From JBEEJZ01 sp046046915 (GTDB taxonomy: Bacteria > Pseudomonadota > Gammaproteobacteria > Burkholderiales > Burkholderiaceae_C): a DNA stretch of 64,000 bases. Shown in pieces: positions 1-9,340 of the stretch. The position numbers and the translations under genes were made by a program. Position 1 is the stretch's first letter. Every line of letters starts with the position of its first letter. The notes under the pieces are model-generated. The model searched no databases. It had not been told where the DNA came from and saw nothing but the letters and a program-made list of their open reading frames with translations. Location of the stretch: positions 1 to 64,000 of the forward strand of contig JBJOIT010000008.1 in NCBI GenBank assembly GCA_046046915.1, in the 5' to 3' direction.

Positions 1-483
1 GCGGTCGAGCTTGATGACCTTGAATTCCAGGGTCTTGTTCTCGTACGGAGACAGATCCTTGGTAGGACGGGTGTCAACCAACGAGCCTGGCAGGAAGGCG
101 CGGATGCCATTGACCAGAACGGTCAGGCCGCCCTTGACCTTGCCACTGGTGGTGCCGGTGACGAATTCGCCGGATTCCAGTGCCTTTTCCAGGGACATCC
201 AGGATGCCAGGCGCTTGGCGGTGTCGCGGCTGACGATGGTGTCGCCGTAACCGTTTTCCATGGCAACAATGGCCACGGACACGAATTCGCCGACTTGAAC
301 TTCGAGTTCGCCCTTGTCGCTCTTGAACTCCGAAATTGGTACATAGGCTTCAGACTTGAGGCCGGCATTCACCACGACGAAGTTGTGCTCAACGCGCACG
401 ACTTCAGCGGTGACAACTTCACCAATACGGGTCTCTGAACGAGCTTGTGATTCTTCAAAAAGGGCTGCGAAAGATTCTGACAT
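1..483 (-). CDS. rpsA: 30S ribosomal protein S1, N-terminal part (runs off left edge)
   Basis: The minus-strand frame starts at the ATG at 483 with MSESFAALFEESQ and stays open to the window edge (161 residues visible). S1 binds mRNA at the 30S subunit and helps initiation on weakly structured or SD-poor messages. The visible part covers the first S1/OB repeat (EVVRVEHNFVVVNAGLKSEA) and most of the second (GTTSGKVKGGLTVLVNGIRA), as expected for a six-repeat S1. It follows aroA-cmk on the same strand by 118 bases, the usual cmk-rpsA order. The C-terminal part is outside the window. No strong SD precedes the ATG, which is common for rpsA. Confidence 0.96.
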   Translation of the reverse strand, partial: MSESFAALFEESQARSETRIGEVVTAEVVRVEHNFVVVNAGLKSEAYVPISEFKSDKGELEVQVGEFVSVAIVAMENGYGDTIVSRDTAKRLASWMSLEKALESGEFVTGTTSGKVKGGLTVLVNGIRAFLPGSLVDTRPTKDLSPYENKTLEFKVIKLDR

Positions 484-601
484 TTTGATTGCGGCAGATG
501 CCACGGGGTTTTAAGTTGTTGAACCAAGCCATCGGTGCGCTAGCTGCGCGGAATTGACGGCTTGGGCCGAGCCGAAGTGTGAGTTACGGCTTTTGGCAGA
601 T

Positions 602-2599
602 TCAGTTTGAACTGAAACCTTGCCTGCTTTGCCACCAGCGCAACACCTGTTCTACCGATTCTTCAATCGTGAGCTCAGAGTTGTCTAACTGCAAAGCATC
701 TTGCGCGGGCTTCAAGGGCGCGACGGCACGAGACATGTCCTGAGCGTCACGCGCCTCCAAGTCAGCGCGAAGACCGTCGATGTTAGCGGAAATTCCCTTT
801 GAATTCAATTGCTTATGCCGTCTTTCGGCCCTTTGGGCTGCGCTGGCGGTCAAAAACACCTTCAAAGGGGCGTTTGGGAAGATCACGGTGCCCATGTCGC
901 GGCCATCAGCCAAAAGGCCCGGTAGGCGCTGGAAACTGTGTTGCAAGTCGAGTAAAGCGGCACGCACAGCGGGCAGCACGGAGACTTTCGATGCATTCAT
1001 GCCGCCTTGTTCGCTGCGGATCGCATCGGTCACGTCCATGCCGTTCAGCAAAACTTGTTCGCCTTCAAAACGCACCGGCAGGCTGCGGGCCAAGTCGGCA
1101 ATCTTGGCTTCATCTGCAGCCTCCAGCGCGAGGCCTGCTTGCAAAGCCGCATGGGCGGTCACGCGGTAGAGCGCGCCCGAGTCCAGGTAGTGGTAACCCA
1201 ATTGGGCAGCCACGCGGCTGGCCAGCGTGCCTTTACCAGATGCGGTTGGGCCGTCGATGCAGATCACCGGGGTATTCTGGGCGGGTGTGTGCGCCACCGA
1301 GAACAGGGTCTCGAAATAGTCGGGGAAGGTCTTGGCCACGCACTTGGGGTCTTCGATGCGCACCGGGATCTGGTCGGCGTTGAAGGCGGCCAGCGAAAAG
1401 CACATGGCCACGCGGTGGTCGTCGTAAGTGTGAATGCTGGCACGCCGCCATTGGCTGGCAGGCAGCGGATGAACCCTGATCCAGTCCGGGCCTTCCTCCA
1501 CCGTGGCACCGAGTTTTCGGCATTCGGTGGCCATCGCCAAGATGCGGTCGGTCTCCTTGACCCGCCAGCTGGCGATGTTGCGCAGTGTGGTGGGGCTGTC
1601 GGCGTACAGTGCCATCACGGCCAAGGTCATGGCAGCGTCAGGGATGTGGTTGCAGTCCAGCTCAATGCCTTTGAGTGGCCACGCGCCGCGATGAATTTCG
1701 AGCCAGTTGGGGCCGCTGGTGATCTTGGCACCCATCAGGGCTGCGGCCTCCATGAAGCGGATGTCCCCCTGGATGGAATCTGCGCCCACCCCTTGAATTC
1801 GGATGCCGTCACCTTGGGCGATGGCTCCCAAGGCAATGAAATAGCTGGCCGATGACGCGTCCGCCTCGACGTGGATGCTGCCGGGTGACTGGTAGCGGCT
1901 GCCCGCCGGAATGACAAAGCGCTGCCAGCCGTGGCGTTCGACGGCAATACCGTAGCGTGCCAGCAGGTTCAGGGTGATCTCGATGTAAGGCTTGCTGATG
2001 AGTTCACCCACCACTTCGATGGTGATGGCCCGGTCGGCCGCGGCCAGCGGCAGTGCCATGAGCAAGGCCGTGAGGAATTGGCTGGAGACATCGCCGCGCA
2101 CCGGGATGGGTTTGTCCAGCTGCAGGGAGGGTGTGCCGATGTGTAGTGGCGGAAAGCCGTCGTTCCCCAGGTAGTCGATGGCACAACCCAGTTCACGTAG
2201 AGCATCGACCAGGTCACCGATGGGGCGCTCATGCATGCGGGGCACACCCTTGAGTGTGAAGTCGCCGCCTTGAACAGCCAGTGCTGCGGTGAGCGGTCGC
2301 ATGGCCGTGCCTGCATTGCCCATGAAAAATTCGATGGCACTATCGGGCCAGATGCGGCCGCCCAGGCCGGTGATGGTTACCGTGGAGCCCGTTACATCCA
2401 CACCGCAGCCAAGCTTGCGCAGCGCGGCAAGCATCACGCGGGTGTCGTCCGAGTCGAGTAGGTCGTGCACCACCGTTGTGCCCTGACACAAGGCTGAAAG
2501 CAGCAATACTCGATTGGAAATGCTTTTGGAGCCTGGGAGAACGACGGTGCCGTGGGCGCTGTCCAGCGCTGGGAGGTCAAGAAAAGAGGTGTTAAACAT
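602..2599 (-). CDS. aroA-cmk: Bifunctional EPSP synthase / cytidylate kinase fusion
   Basis: One continuous 665-residue frame carries two enzymes. Residues 1 to about 440 are 3-phosphoshikimate 1-carboxyvinyltransferase, the sixth shikimate-pathway step (PGSKSISNR near the start, GNAGTAMRPL, DDHRVAM). From about residue 443 comes cytidylate kinase, which phosphorylates CMP/dCMP (P-loop GPTASGKGT, LDSGALYRV, DGRDMGTVIFP). The frame is open up to 2650, but MFNTSFLDLP at 2599 matches the EPSP synthase N-terminus and leaves 13 bases after tyrA, so I use it. In many bacteria aroA and cmk are separate neighbours; their fusion is known from Comamonadaceae and relatives. It belongs to the aromatic amino-acid run serC-pheA-tyrA-aroA/cmk-rpsA. 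No stop or frameshift is seen at the junction. Confidence 0.95.
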   Translation of the reverse strand: MFNTSFLDLPALDSAHGTVVLPGSKSISNRVLLLSALCQGTTVVHDLLDSDDTRVMLAALRKLGCGVDVTGSTVTITGLGGRIWPDSAIEFFMGNAGTAMRPLTAALAVQGGDFTLKGVPRMHERPIGDLVDALRELGCAIDYLGNDGFPPLHIGTPSLQLDKPIPVRGDVSSQFLTALLMALPLAAADRAITIEVVGELISKPYIEITLNLLARYGIAVERHGWQRFVIPAGSRYQSPGSIHVEADASSASYFIALGAIAQGDGIRIQGVGADSIQGDIRFMEAAALMGAKITSGPNWLEIHRGAWPLKGIELDCNHIPDAAMTLAVMALYADSPTTLRNIASWRVKETDRILAMATECRKLGATVEEGPDWIRVHPLPASQWRRASIHTYDDHRVAMCFSLAAFNADQIPVRIEDPKCVAKTFPDYFETLFSVAHTPAQNTPVICIDGPTASGKGTLASRVAAQLGYHYLDSGALYRVTAHAALQAGLALEAADEAKIADLARSLPVRFEGEQVLLNGMDVTDAIRSEQGGMNASKVSVLPAVRAALLDLQHSFQRLPGLLADGRDMGTVIFPNAPLKVFLTASAAQRAERRHKQLNSKGISANIDGLRADLEARDAQDMSRAVAPLKPAQDALQLDNSELTIEESVEQVLRWWQSRQGFSSN

Positions 2600-2612
2600 G
2601 AATGGTCTTGGG

Positions 2613-3476
2613 CTAGGACAGCGTCCATGCAGCGCGAGCGGTGCTGGCATGACTGATCAGGTTCCGAAGCGCGTCGACATCTCCGGTGGCAATGCTGTTT
2701 TCAAGTGCTTCAAGCGCTTGACGAAATAACCTGGATTGCTTGAGCAAATCGTCGCGGTTGGCGATAAGGATGTCACGCCACATCGAGGGCTCGCTTGCAG
2801 CAATACGACTGAAGTCCCTGAACCCAGTGCCGGCCAGACTCAAATACTCAGGGCTCTTCGATTGAAGCAGTAGGCCGTTCATGTAAGCGAATGCCAACAG
2901 ATGGGGCAGGTGGCTGACGGCGGCAAACGCGGCGTCGTGGTCGGCAGCAGACATGCTGCGCACCGTGCAGCCTAAGGCGGTCCAAACAGCTTGTGCCTGT
3001 TGAATCTGCGCTGCGCCGGTTTCGGGCTCGGGGGTGATGATGAGCTGGCGGCTTCTATATAGCAGGGGGTCTGCGTTTTCCACGCCCGACACCTCTTTGC
3101 CGGCGATTGGGTGCACAGGCACAAACGCACTAAATGATGCACCCAAGGCCTTCCGAGCCGCTTCAATCACATCTTGCTTGGTGGAACCCACGTCCATGAT
3201 CAGCATGTCAGGCGTTACGTGTGGCTGAATGGCCCGCAGGGTGCTCTCGGTTGCTGCCACAGGCACCGCAACCAGGACGATGTCTGAGCCTGCGGCAGCG
3301 TCAGCGGCTGTGTTGGCCCGCTCGTCAATGACGCCAAGGCGAATTGCTTGCTCAGTGGTGGTGGCGGATTTGCTGTAGCCCACGACCCGTTTGACCAGCT
3401 CCGCCTGTTTGAGCGCCAGCGCGAAAGAGCCCCCCATCAGCCCACAGCCAATCAGGCCCAGTTGGTCGAACATCAT
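2613..3476 (-). CDS. tyrA: Prephenate dehydrogenase
   Basis: A 287-residue NAD(P)-dependent enzyme that oxidises and decarboxylates prephenate to 4-hydroxyphenylpyruvate in tyrosine synthesis. The N-terminal Rossmann motif is LIGCGLMGGSFALAL. Further family signatures are DVGSTKQDVI, PVHPIAGKEVSGVENAD and SHLPHLLAFA. It has neither a chorismate mutase nor an ACT domain. The frame is open to 3521, but ATG at 3476 overlaps the pheA stop by one base (TGATG), which fits translational coupling, and gives the correct N-terminus. A second ATG at 3473 is equally possible. Confidence 0.94.
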   Translation of the reverse strand: MMFDQLGLIGCGLMGGSFALALKQAELVKRVVGYSKSATTTEQAIRLGVIDERANTAADAAAGSDIVLVAVPVAATESTLRAIQPHVTPDMLIMDVGSTKQDVIEAARKALGASFSAFVPVHPIAGKEVSGVENADPLLYRSRQLIITPEPETGAAQIQQAQAVWTALGCTVRSMSAADHDAAFAAVSHLPHLLAFAYMNGLLLQSKSPEYLSLAGTGFRDFSRIAASEPSMWRDILIANRDDLLKQSRLFRQALEALENSIATGDVDALRNLISHASTARAAWTLS

Positions 3477-4591
3477 CAATCGTTGACCGGATAGGTGCCC
3501 AGCACCTTGAAAAACGCACACAGGGCTTTGAGTTCAGTCAGTGCCTGCGCGACATGGGGCTGTGAGGTATGACCCTGCAAATCAATGTAAAAAAAGTATT
3601 CCCACTGGCCTGTGCGGGCTGGACGTGATTCGAACCGTGTCATGGAAACACCATGGTTCTTGAGCGGCACCAGAAGGTCGTGCAGTGCGCCGGGCCGGTT
3701 TTCGACCGAGACGACCAAGCTGGTGCAGTCTTGCCCGCTGGCTGGTGGCGTGGACAGGGTTTGAGGCAGGCAAATGATCGCAAAACGTGTGCGGTTGTAG
3801 GCATCGTCCTGAATGGCATGACCAGCAATATGCAGGCCAAACTGCCCTGCAGCACGCTCGCTGGCCAGGCCTGCCCAGGCGGGATTGGTGCTCGCCAGTC
3901 GTGCGCCCTCTGCATTGCTGGACACGGCTCTACGCTCTGCGTTTGGCAGATGGCGCGACAGCCAGGACTGGCATTGCGCCAGAGCCTGAGGGTGGGCCAG
4001 CACGACCTCGATGCCTTCGAGAGAGTTGCTTAGGCGCAGCAAGTTGTGACGAACCATGAGGCTCACCTCACCCACCACATGTGTCGGCGTATGTAGAAAC
4101 AGATCCAGAGAGCGGGTCACGACACCCTCTGTCGAATTTTCAACCCCGACAACGCCGAATTGGGCATTACCCGCAGCGGTGGCCTGAAACACCTCGTCAA
4201 AGTTGGCGCAATACACCATCTCTGCCGCGCTGCCAAAGTACTCCAGGGCTGCTTGCTCGCAGAAGGTTCCCGCTGGCCCCAGAACTGCTACGCGCTGGGG
4301 CGCTTCTAGTGCCAGGCAGGCTGACATGATTTCCCGCCAGATGGCTGCCACATGGTCACCTTGGAGTGGGCCCTGGTTGCTTTGACGGATGTTCTCGATC
4401 ACCTGCGCGACGCGGTCGGGACGGAAAAACGGCGTTCCTTCCCGGCGCTTGACTTCGCCGACCTGCTCGGCCACTCTCGCGCGCTGGTTGAGAAGACTCA
4501 GAATGTTCTGGTCGAGAGCATCGATCTGGACCCGAAGTTCAGGTAGCGTGGGCAGCGGCGTTGCCGTTTTGTTATCTTGAGATAGGGACAT
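3476..4591 (-). CDS. pheA: Chorismate mutase / prephenate dehydratase (P-protein)
   Basis: A bifunctional 371-residue enzyme converting chorismate to prephenate and then to phenylpyruvate. Residues 15-100 are an AroQ-type chorismate mutase (LRVQIDALDQNILSLLNQRA). About 105-285 are prephenate dehydratase (LGPAGTFCEQAALEYFG, VENSTEGVV). From about 295 to the end is an ACT domain (GALHDLLVPLKNHGVSM, ESRP) that usually mediates feedback inhibition by phenylalanine. Its length is normal for the family. It sits 32 bases after serC and overlaps tyrA, so it is part of one operon. Confidence 0.95.
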   Translation of the reverse strand: MSLSQDNKTATPLPTLPELRVQIDALDQNILSLLNQRARVAEQVGEVKRREGTPFFRPDRVAQVIENIRQSNQGPLQGDHVAAIWREIMSACLALEAPQRVAVLGPAGTFCEQAALEYFGSAAEMVYCANFDEVFQATAAGNAQFGVVGVENSTEGVVTRSLDLFLHTPTHVVGEVSLMVRHNLLRLSNSLEGIEVVLAHPQALAQCQSWLSRHLPNAERRAVSSNAEGARLASTNPAWAGLASERAAGQFGLHIAGHAIQDDAYNRTRFAIICLPQTLSTPPASGQDCTSLVVSVENRPGALHDLLVPLKNHGVSMTRFESRPARTGQWEYFFYIDLQGHTSQPHVAQALTELKALCAFFKVLGTYPVND

Positions 4592-4623
4592 GGGTGAGCG
4601 CGCAGCGTAGAAAAGGCCGAAGA

Positions 4624-5754
4624 TCAGGCGTGCAGACGCTCAAATTCTCGCATGTAGCCAACAAGAGCCTGCACGCCCTCCAAGGGCATGGCGTTGTAGA
4701 TGCTGGCCCGCATGCCGCCGACAGATTTGTGTCCTTTGAGCTGCAGCAAACCAGCTTGCTTAGCGCCAGTTAGAAAGGCCTCATTGCGAGATTCATCCTT
4801 CAGGAAAAAAGGCACGTTCATTCGGGAGCGGCAATCGGCAGAAACGCGGTTTTCGTAAAAACTGGAGCCGTCAATCGCTGCGTAAAGCAACTCTGCCTTG
4901 GCGATGTTTCTCGCCTCCATCGCCGCGATGCCACCTTGTCGTTTGAGCCACTGGAAGGTCAGGCCTGCCATGTATATCGAGTACGTGGGTGGGGTGTTGA
5001 ACATCGATCCGTTGGCAGCCACGGTCTTGTAGTCGAAGGCACTGGGACAGATGGGCAGCGCATGCCCTAAGAGGTCTTCCCGGATGACGACCAGCGTTAG
5101 GCCAGCAGGCCCCAGGTTTTTCTGCGCACCACCAAAGGCCAAGCCGACGCGTGACCAGTCCACGGGTCTGGAGGCGACATGCGACGAAAAATCAATCACC
5201 AAGGGGGCGTCGCATCCTAGAGCCGACAGATCTGGCAGGCTGTGAAATTCGATGCCATGAATGGTTTCATTTGTGCACACATGCACATAAGCTGCATCAT
5301 TGCTGAGCTGCCAACGGGCTGGGCTGGACAAGGTTCGGTGCTGGCTTTCGGAGTTGCTTGCGGCCAAATGTGCCTGGCCGTATCTGGCGGCCTCCTGAAA
5401 AGACTTTTGGCTCCAGCTTCCGCTCACCACAAAATCGGCTTTGGCAGGCCCGCCACGTGCAGAGTTGCGCGCGATCAGGTTCATGGGGACGATCGCGTTT
5501 TCTGCCAGCCCGCCGCCTTGCATGAACAGAATGTGAAAGTTGCTCGGAATATCAAGCAACTCTCGCAAGTCAGCCTGCGCTCGCTCATGTATGGAGATGA
5601 ATTCTTTGCCGCGATGGCTCATCTCCATCACGCCCATGCCAGACAGATGGCCTTGAGCGTCTGGCCAATTCAACATTTCCTCAGCCGCCTGGGCGAGTAC
5701 TTCCTCGGGCATGGCTGCCGGCCCGGCTGAAAAGTTATAGGGGCGTTGCGTCAC
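4624..5754 (-). CDS. serC: Phosphoserine aminotransferase (GTG start)
   Basis: A PLP enzyme of 376 residues that transaminates 3-phosphohydroxypyruvate in serine synthesis and also serves pyridoxine synthesis. Signatures are the N-terminal RPYNFSAGPAAMPEEVL, GGLAENAI and the PLP lysine in FGGAQKNLGPAG. The frame is open to 5820 inside gyrA. GTG at 5754 is the better start: it lies 4 bases after the gyrA stop, has a GGAGA Shine-Dalgarno about 9 bases upstream, and gives the conserved MTQRPYNFS terminus. The order gyrA-serC-pheA-tyrA is typical for this lineage. Confidence 0.95.
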   Translation of the reverse strand: MTQRPYNFSAGPAAMPEEVLAQAAEEMLNWPDAQGHLSGMGVMEMSHRGKEFISIHERAQADLRELLDIPSNFHILFMQGGGLAENAIVPMNLIARNSARGGPAKADFVVSGSWSQKSFQEAARYGQAHLAASNSESQHRTLSSPARWQLSNDAAYVHVCTNETIHGIEFHSLPDLSALGCDAPLVIDFSSHVASRPVDWSRVGLAFGGAQKNLGPAGLTLVVIREDLLGHALPICPSAFDYKTVAANGSMFNTPPTYSIYMAGLTFQWLKRQGGIAAMEARNIAKAELLYAAIDGSSFYENRVSADCRSRMNVPFFLKDESRNEAFLTGAKQAGLLQLKGHKSVGGMRASIYNAMPLEGVQALVGYMREFERLHA

Positions 5755-5758
5755 GGGC

Positions 5759-8446
5759 TTAATCTCCGGAAACGCCAGTGTCGGTATCCGTGCTGGTGTC
5801 GGGGGTGGCCTCGGTGTCATTGTCCTGGGCGATGGCGTCGTTTTCCATGATGCGCTGCAGCCCGCTCAGACGAGAGCCTTCATCCAGGCCGATCAGCGTG
5901 ACCCCCTGGGTGGCTCGGCCCAGCTCTCGAATTTCGCTCACTCGCGTGCGCACCAGCACACCCTTGTCCGTGATCAGCATGATCTCGTCTTCCGCGTGGA
6001 CCAAGGTGGCGGCAACCACCTTGCCATTGCGTTCACTCTGCTGAATGGCGATCATGCCCTTGGTGCCACGACCGTGCCGGGTGTATTCCGAGATAGGGGT
6101 CCGTTTTCCATAGCCATTTTCGGTGGCGGTCAGCACACTGGTGCGTGCTGCCGAGGCCCCTTCGGCTGTGGGGTCGTCCTGTTCGGCGACCAGCATGGCG
6201 ATCACGCCCTGCCCATCTTCAAGCATCATGCCGCGCACACCGCGTGCATTGCGGCCCATGGGACGTACGTCGTTTTCGTCAAAACGCACGGCTTTGCCAC
6301 CGTCACTGAATAGCATCACATCGTGCTTGCCGTCGGTCAGTGCAGCACCAATCAGGTAGTCCCCTTCGTCCAGATCGACGGCAATGATGCCGGCCTTGCG
6401 CGGGTTGCTGAATTCGTCCAGCGCGGTCTTTTTGACCGTACCCATGCTGGTGGCCATGAACACGAATTCATTGGCAGGGAAACTGCGTTTGTCGCCTGTG
6501 AGCGGCAAAACCACGGTGATTTTTTCGCCATCGGTCAGTGGGAACATGTTCACGATGGGGCGACCGCGGGAGCCGCGAGAACCTTGAGGCACTTCCCATA
6601 CCTTGAGCCAATACAAGCGGCCCCGGTTAGAGAAACACAAGATGTAATCGTGCGTGTTGGCGATGAACAGCTGATCCACCCAGTCGTCTTCTTTGGTCGC
6701 TGTGGCTTGCTTGCCTCGTCCACCGCGTTTTTGCGACCGGTATTCACCCAGGGGCTGGCTCTTGATGTAGCCGCTGTGACTGAGCGTGACCACCATGTCT
6801 GTTGGGGTGATCAGGTCCTCGGTACTCAAGTCAAAAGAACTGTGTTCGACCAGGCTACGGCGCGCGCCCAGTTTGGTTTGACCGAATTCAGCCTTGATGG
6901 CACCGAGTTCTTCGCCGATGATGATGGACACGCGCTCGGGGCGTGCCAGGATGTCCAGCAGGTCGTCGATTTCGGCCATGACCTGCTTGTACTCGGCGAC
7001 GATCTTGTCCTGTTCCAGGCCCGTAAGGCGCTGCAGACGCATCTGCAAAATTTCCTGGGCCTGGGTTTCAGACAGGCGATAGAGGCCATCGTCACCCATG
7101 CCAAATTCGGCTTCCAGACCGTCAGGGCGGTAGTCGTCAGCACTGATCAGGCCGCCATCAGCACGGGTGCGGGTGAGCATCTCCCGCACCAGTTTGCTGT
7201 CCCAGCAGCGCGTCATCAGTTCAGCCTTGGCCACAGGAGGAGTGGGCGCATTGCGGATGATGGCAATGAACTCGTCGATATTGGCCAGTGCCACGGCCAA
7301 ACCCTCCAGCACGTGACCGCGCTCGCGGGCCTTGCGCAACTCGAACACCGTTCGCCGAGTCACCACTTCGCGCCGGTGGTCCAGGAAAACCTCGATCAGG
7401 TCTTTCAGGTTGCAAAGTTTGGGCTGACCATTGACCAGCGCCACCATGTTCATGCCAAAGGTGTCTTGCAGCTGGGTTTGTTTGTACAAGTTGTTCAACA
7501 CAACTTCAGGCACTTCACCGCGCTTGAGCTCAATCACCAGGCGCATGCCCGATTTATCTGATTCGTCCTGAATGTGACTGATGCCCTCCAGCTTTTTCTC
7601 GTGCACCAGTTCTGCCATCCGCTCCTGGAGCGTTTTCTTGTTCACCTGATAGGGCAGTTCGTCAACGATGATGGCTTGTCGTTGACCTCGGTCGATGTCC
7701 TCAAAATGGCAACGAGCCCGCATCACGACGCGGCCGCGTCCCGTGCGGTAACCATCCTTGACGCCATTGATGCCGTAAATGATGCCGGCCGTGGGAAAGT
7801 CAGGGGCCGGGATGATTTCCATCAAATCATCAATGCTGGCATCCGGGTTGCGCAACAAATGCAGGCAAGCATCAACCACCTCGTTGAGGTTGTGCGGCGG
7901 AATGTTGGTCGCCATGCCAACGGCAATGCCCCCGGAGCCATTGACCAGCAAGTTGGGCAGACGCGTGGGCAAAACCAGCGGCTCTTTTTCGGAGCCATCG
8001 TAGTTGGGTCCGAAGTCAACCGTTTCCTTGTCCAGGTCCGCCAACAGCTCGTGCGCGATCTTCGCCAGGCGGATCTCGGTGTAACGCATGGCCGCTGCGT
8101 TGTCGCCATCCACAGAGCCGAAATTGCCTTGACCATCGACGAGCATGTGGCGCATCGAAAAATCCTGCGCCATGCGGACAATGGTGTCGTAGACCGATTG
8201 ATCACCGTGCGGGTGGTATTTACCAATCACATCGCCAACGATACGTGCCGACTTTTTGTAGGCCCGATTCCAGTCGTTGTTGAGCTCGTGCATGGCAAAC
8301 AGTACCCGCCGGTGCACGGGCTTGAGGCCGTCACGAGCGTCAGGTAAGGCGCGACCCACAATCACGCTCATGGCGTAATCGAGGTAACTGCGGCGCATCT
8401 CCTCTTCAAGGCTGATGGGCAGAGTTTCTTTGGCGAATGAAGTCAT
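5759..8446 (-). CDS. gyrA: DNA gyrase subunit A
   Basis: An 895-residue type IIA topoisomerase subunit that breaks and rejoins DNA. The breakage-reunion domain holds catalytic Tyr122 in AAAMRYTEI and the conserved GKYHPHGD. The C-terminal beta-pinwheel follows from about residue 520, with a GyrA-box-like QKRGGRGK. The tail is acidic and Asp/Thr-rich (DTEATPDTSTDTDTG), as in many gyrases. The numbering matches E. coli at the active site. Position 83 of the quinolone-resistance-determining region is Gln (HPHGDQSVYD), where E. coli has Ser; Asp87 is kept. First gene of the serC-pheA-tyrA-aroA/cmk run. Confidence 0.97.
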   Translation of the reverse strand: MTSFAKETLPISLEEEMRRSYLDYAMSVIVGRALPDARDGLKPVHRRVLFAMHELNNDWNRAYKKSARIVGDVIGKYHPHGDQSVYDTIVRMAQDFSMRHMLVDGQGNFGSVDGDNAAAMRYTEIRLAKIAHELLADLDKETVDFGPNYDGSEKEPLVLPTRLPNLLVNGSGGIAVGMATNIPPHNLNEVVDACLHLLRNPDASIDDLMEIIPAPDFPTAGIIYGINGVKDGYRTGRGRVVMRARCHFEDIDRGQRQAIIVDELPYQVNKKTLQERMAELVHEKKLEGISHIQDESDKSGMRLVIELKRGEVPEVVLNNLYKQTQLQDTFGMNMVALVNGQPKLCNLKDLIEVFLDHRREVVTRRTVFELRKARERGHVLEGLAVALANIDEFIAIIRNAPTPPVAKAELMTRCWDSKLVREMLTRTRADGGLISADDYRPDGLEAEFGMGDDGLYRLSETQAQEILQMRLQRLTGLEQDKIVAEYKQVMAEIDDLLDILARPERVSIIIGEELGAIKAEFGQTKLGARRSLVEHSSFDLSTEDLITPTDMVVTLSHSGYIKSQPLGEYRSQKRGGRGKQATATKEDDWVDQLFIANTHDYILCFSNRGRLYWLKVWEVPQGSRGSRGRPIVNMFPLTDGEKITVVLPLTGDKRSFPANEFVFMATSMGTVKKTALDEFSNPRKAGIIAVDLDEGDYLIGAALTDGKHDVMLFSDGGKAVRFDENDVRPMGRNARGVRGMMLEDGQGVIAMLVAEQDDPTAEGASAARTSVLTATENGYGKRTPISEYTRHGRGTKGMIAIQQSERNGKVVAATLVHAEDEIMLITDKGVLVRTRVSEIRELGRATQGVTLIGLDEGSRLSGLQRIMENDAIAQDNDTEATPDTSTDTDTGVSGD

Positions 8447-8473
8447 TAAAAAGGGGCCTGCGACGCAAAACCG

Positions 8474-8502
8474 AGTATTTTACGGACATGCCAATGTGGC
8501 AA
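8474..8502 (-). promoter_or_regulatory. Candidate sigma-70 promoter of gyrA
   Basis: On the minus strand TTGCCA (8497-8502) and AATACT (8474-8479) are 17 bases apart, about 27 bases upstream of the gyrA ATG. The -35 element is part of an inverted repeat TGCCA-CAT-TGGCA. The match is moderate and the call is inference only. Confidence 0.35.
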
Positions 8503-8670
8503 AGTCACAACGGTTGACGCTGCTCAAACAATAGTCAGGCGTCCCATTCGCGTTTTGGCAAGAATCACTGGCGCCCTGTGGCACAATATTTACATGCCTT
8601 TCCGTGTGTTGCGGTCGGGTTACTTCGTTTCATCGCAGGTTTACTGCGGCTTTCCATCAGGAGAATAACC

Positions 8671-9321
8671 TTGAAAAAACTGAACAAAGTGGCGATGCTG
8701 GTCGCGTCCGTCCTGGTGGCTGGTGCTGCCGGTGCTCAAACCATCGACAACTGGCGCAATGCATCTGGCGAAGTCTGGAAGAACGCCGCTGGCGAGTGCT
8801 GGCGCGATGCCAGCTGGACCCCTGCGACCGCTGCCCCTGGCTGCGACGGCGCCATCGTTGTCCAAAAGGCTGAGCCTGCGCCTGCACCTGCCCCCGCAGC
8901 TGCTCCTGCTCCAGCGCCCAAGGCAGCACCGGCTCCTGCTCCCGCGCCTCAACCCGCTGCCGCCAGCAAGGTGACCTACGCAGCAGATGCTTTCTTTGAC
9001 TTCAACAAGGCTGTTCTGAAGGCCGAAGGCAAAGCCAAGCTGGACGATCTGGTGGCCAAGGTCAAGAACATCAACCTCGAAGTGATCATCGCTGTCGGTC
9101 ATACCGACTCCGTTGGTAGCGATGCATACAACCAAAAGCTGTCTGTGAAGCGTTCTGAAGCCGTCAAGGCTTACTTGGTGTCCAAGGGCATCGAGAAGAA
9201 CCGCGTTTACACGGAAGGCAAGGGCGAGAAGCAACCTGTGGCTGACAACAAGACCGCAGAAGGCCGCGCCAAGAACCGCCGCGTCGAAATCGAAGTGGTC
9301 GGCACCCGCCCAAACAAGTAA
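8671..9321 (+). CDS. Small OmpA-family peptidoglycan-binding protein (TTG start)
   Basis: A secreted 216-residue protein. Residues 1-23 are a signal peptide (KKLNKVAMLVASVLVAGAAGA). A short segment with three W-[RK]-[ND]-A repeats follows (NWRNASGEVWKNAAGECW), then an Ala/Pro-rich linker and a C-terminal OmpA domain. The domain shows YAADAFFDFNKAVLK, VGHTDSVGSDAYN and the diaminopimelate-contacting SVKRSEAVKAYL. There is no beta-barrel domain, so it is a tethering protein rather than a porin. The frame is open from 8578, but TTG at 8671 has AGGAGA 8-12 bases upstream and begins the signal peptide. A strong terminator follows directly. Confidence 0.88.
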   Translation: MKKLNKVAMLVASVLVAGAAGAQTIDNWRNASGEVWKNAAGECWRDASWTPATAAPGCDGAIVVQKAEPAPAPAPAAAPAPAPKAAPAPAPAPQPAAASKVTYAADAFFDFNKAVLKAEGKAKLDDLVAKVKNINLEVIIAVGHTDSVGSDAYNQKLSVKRSEAVKAYLVSKGIEKNRVYTEGKGEKQPVADNKTAEGRAKNRRVEIEVVGTRPNK

Positions 9322-9340
9322 GCTCTTGAGCTTTCAACAA

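Noticed and set aside
5754..5820. SerC start at 5820 overlapping gyrA
   Set aside because: The GTG at 5754 has a good SD and restores the conserved N-terminus.
6323..7561. Long open frame of 412 codons on the plus strand
   Set aside because: It lies antisense inside gyrA, whose protein is fully conserved; the frame is a GC-driven shadow.
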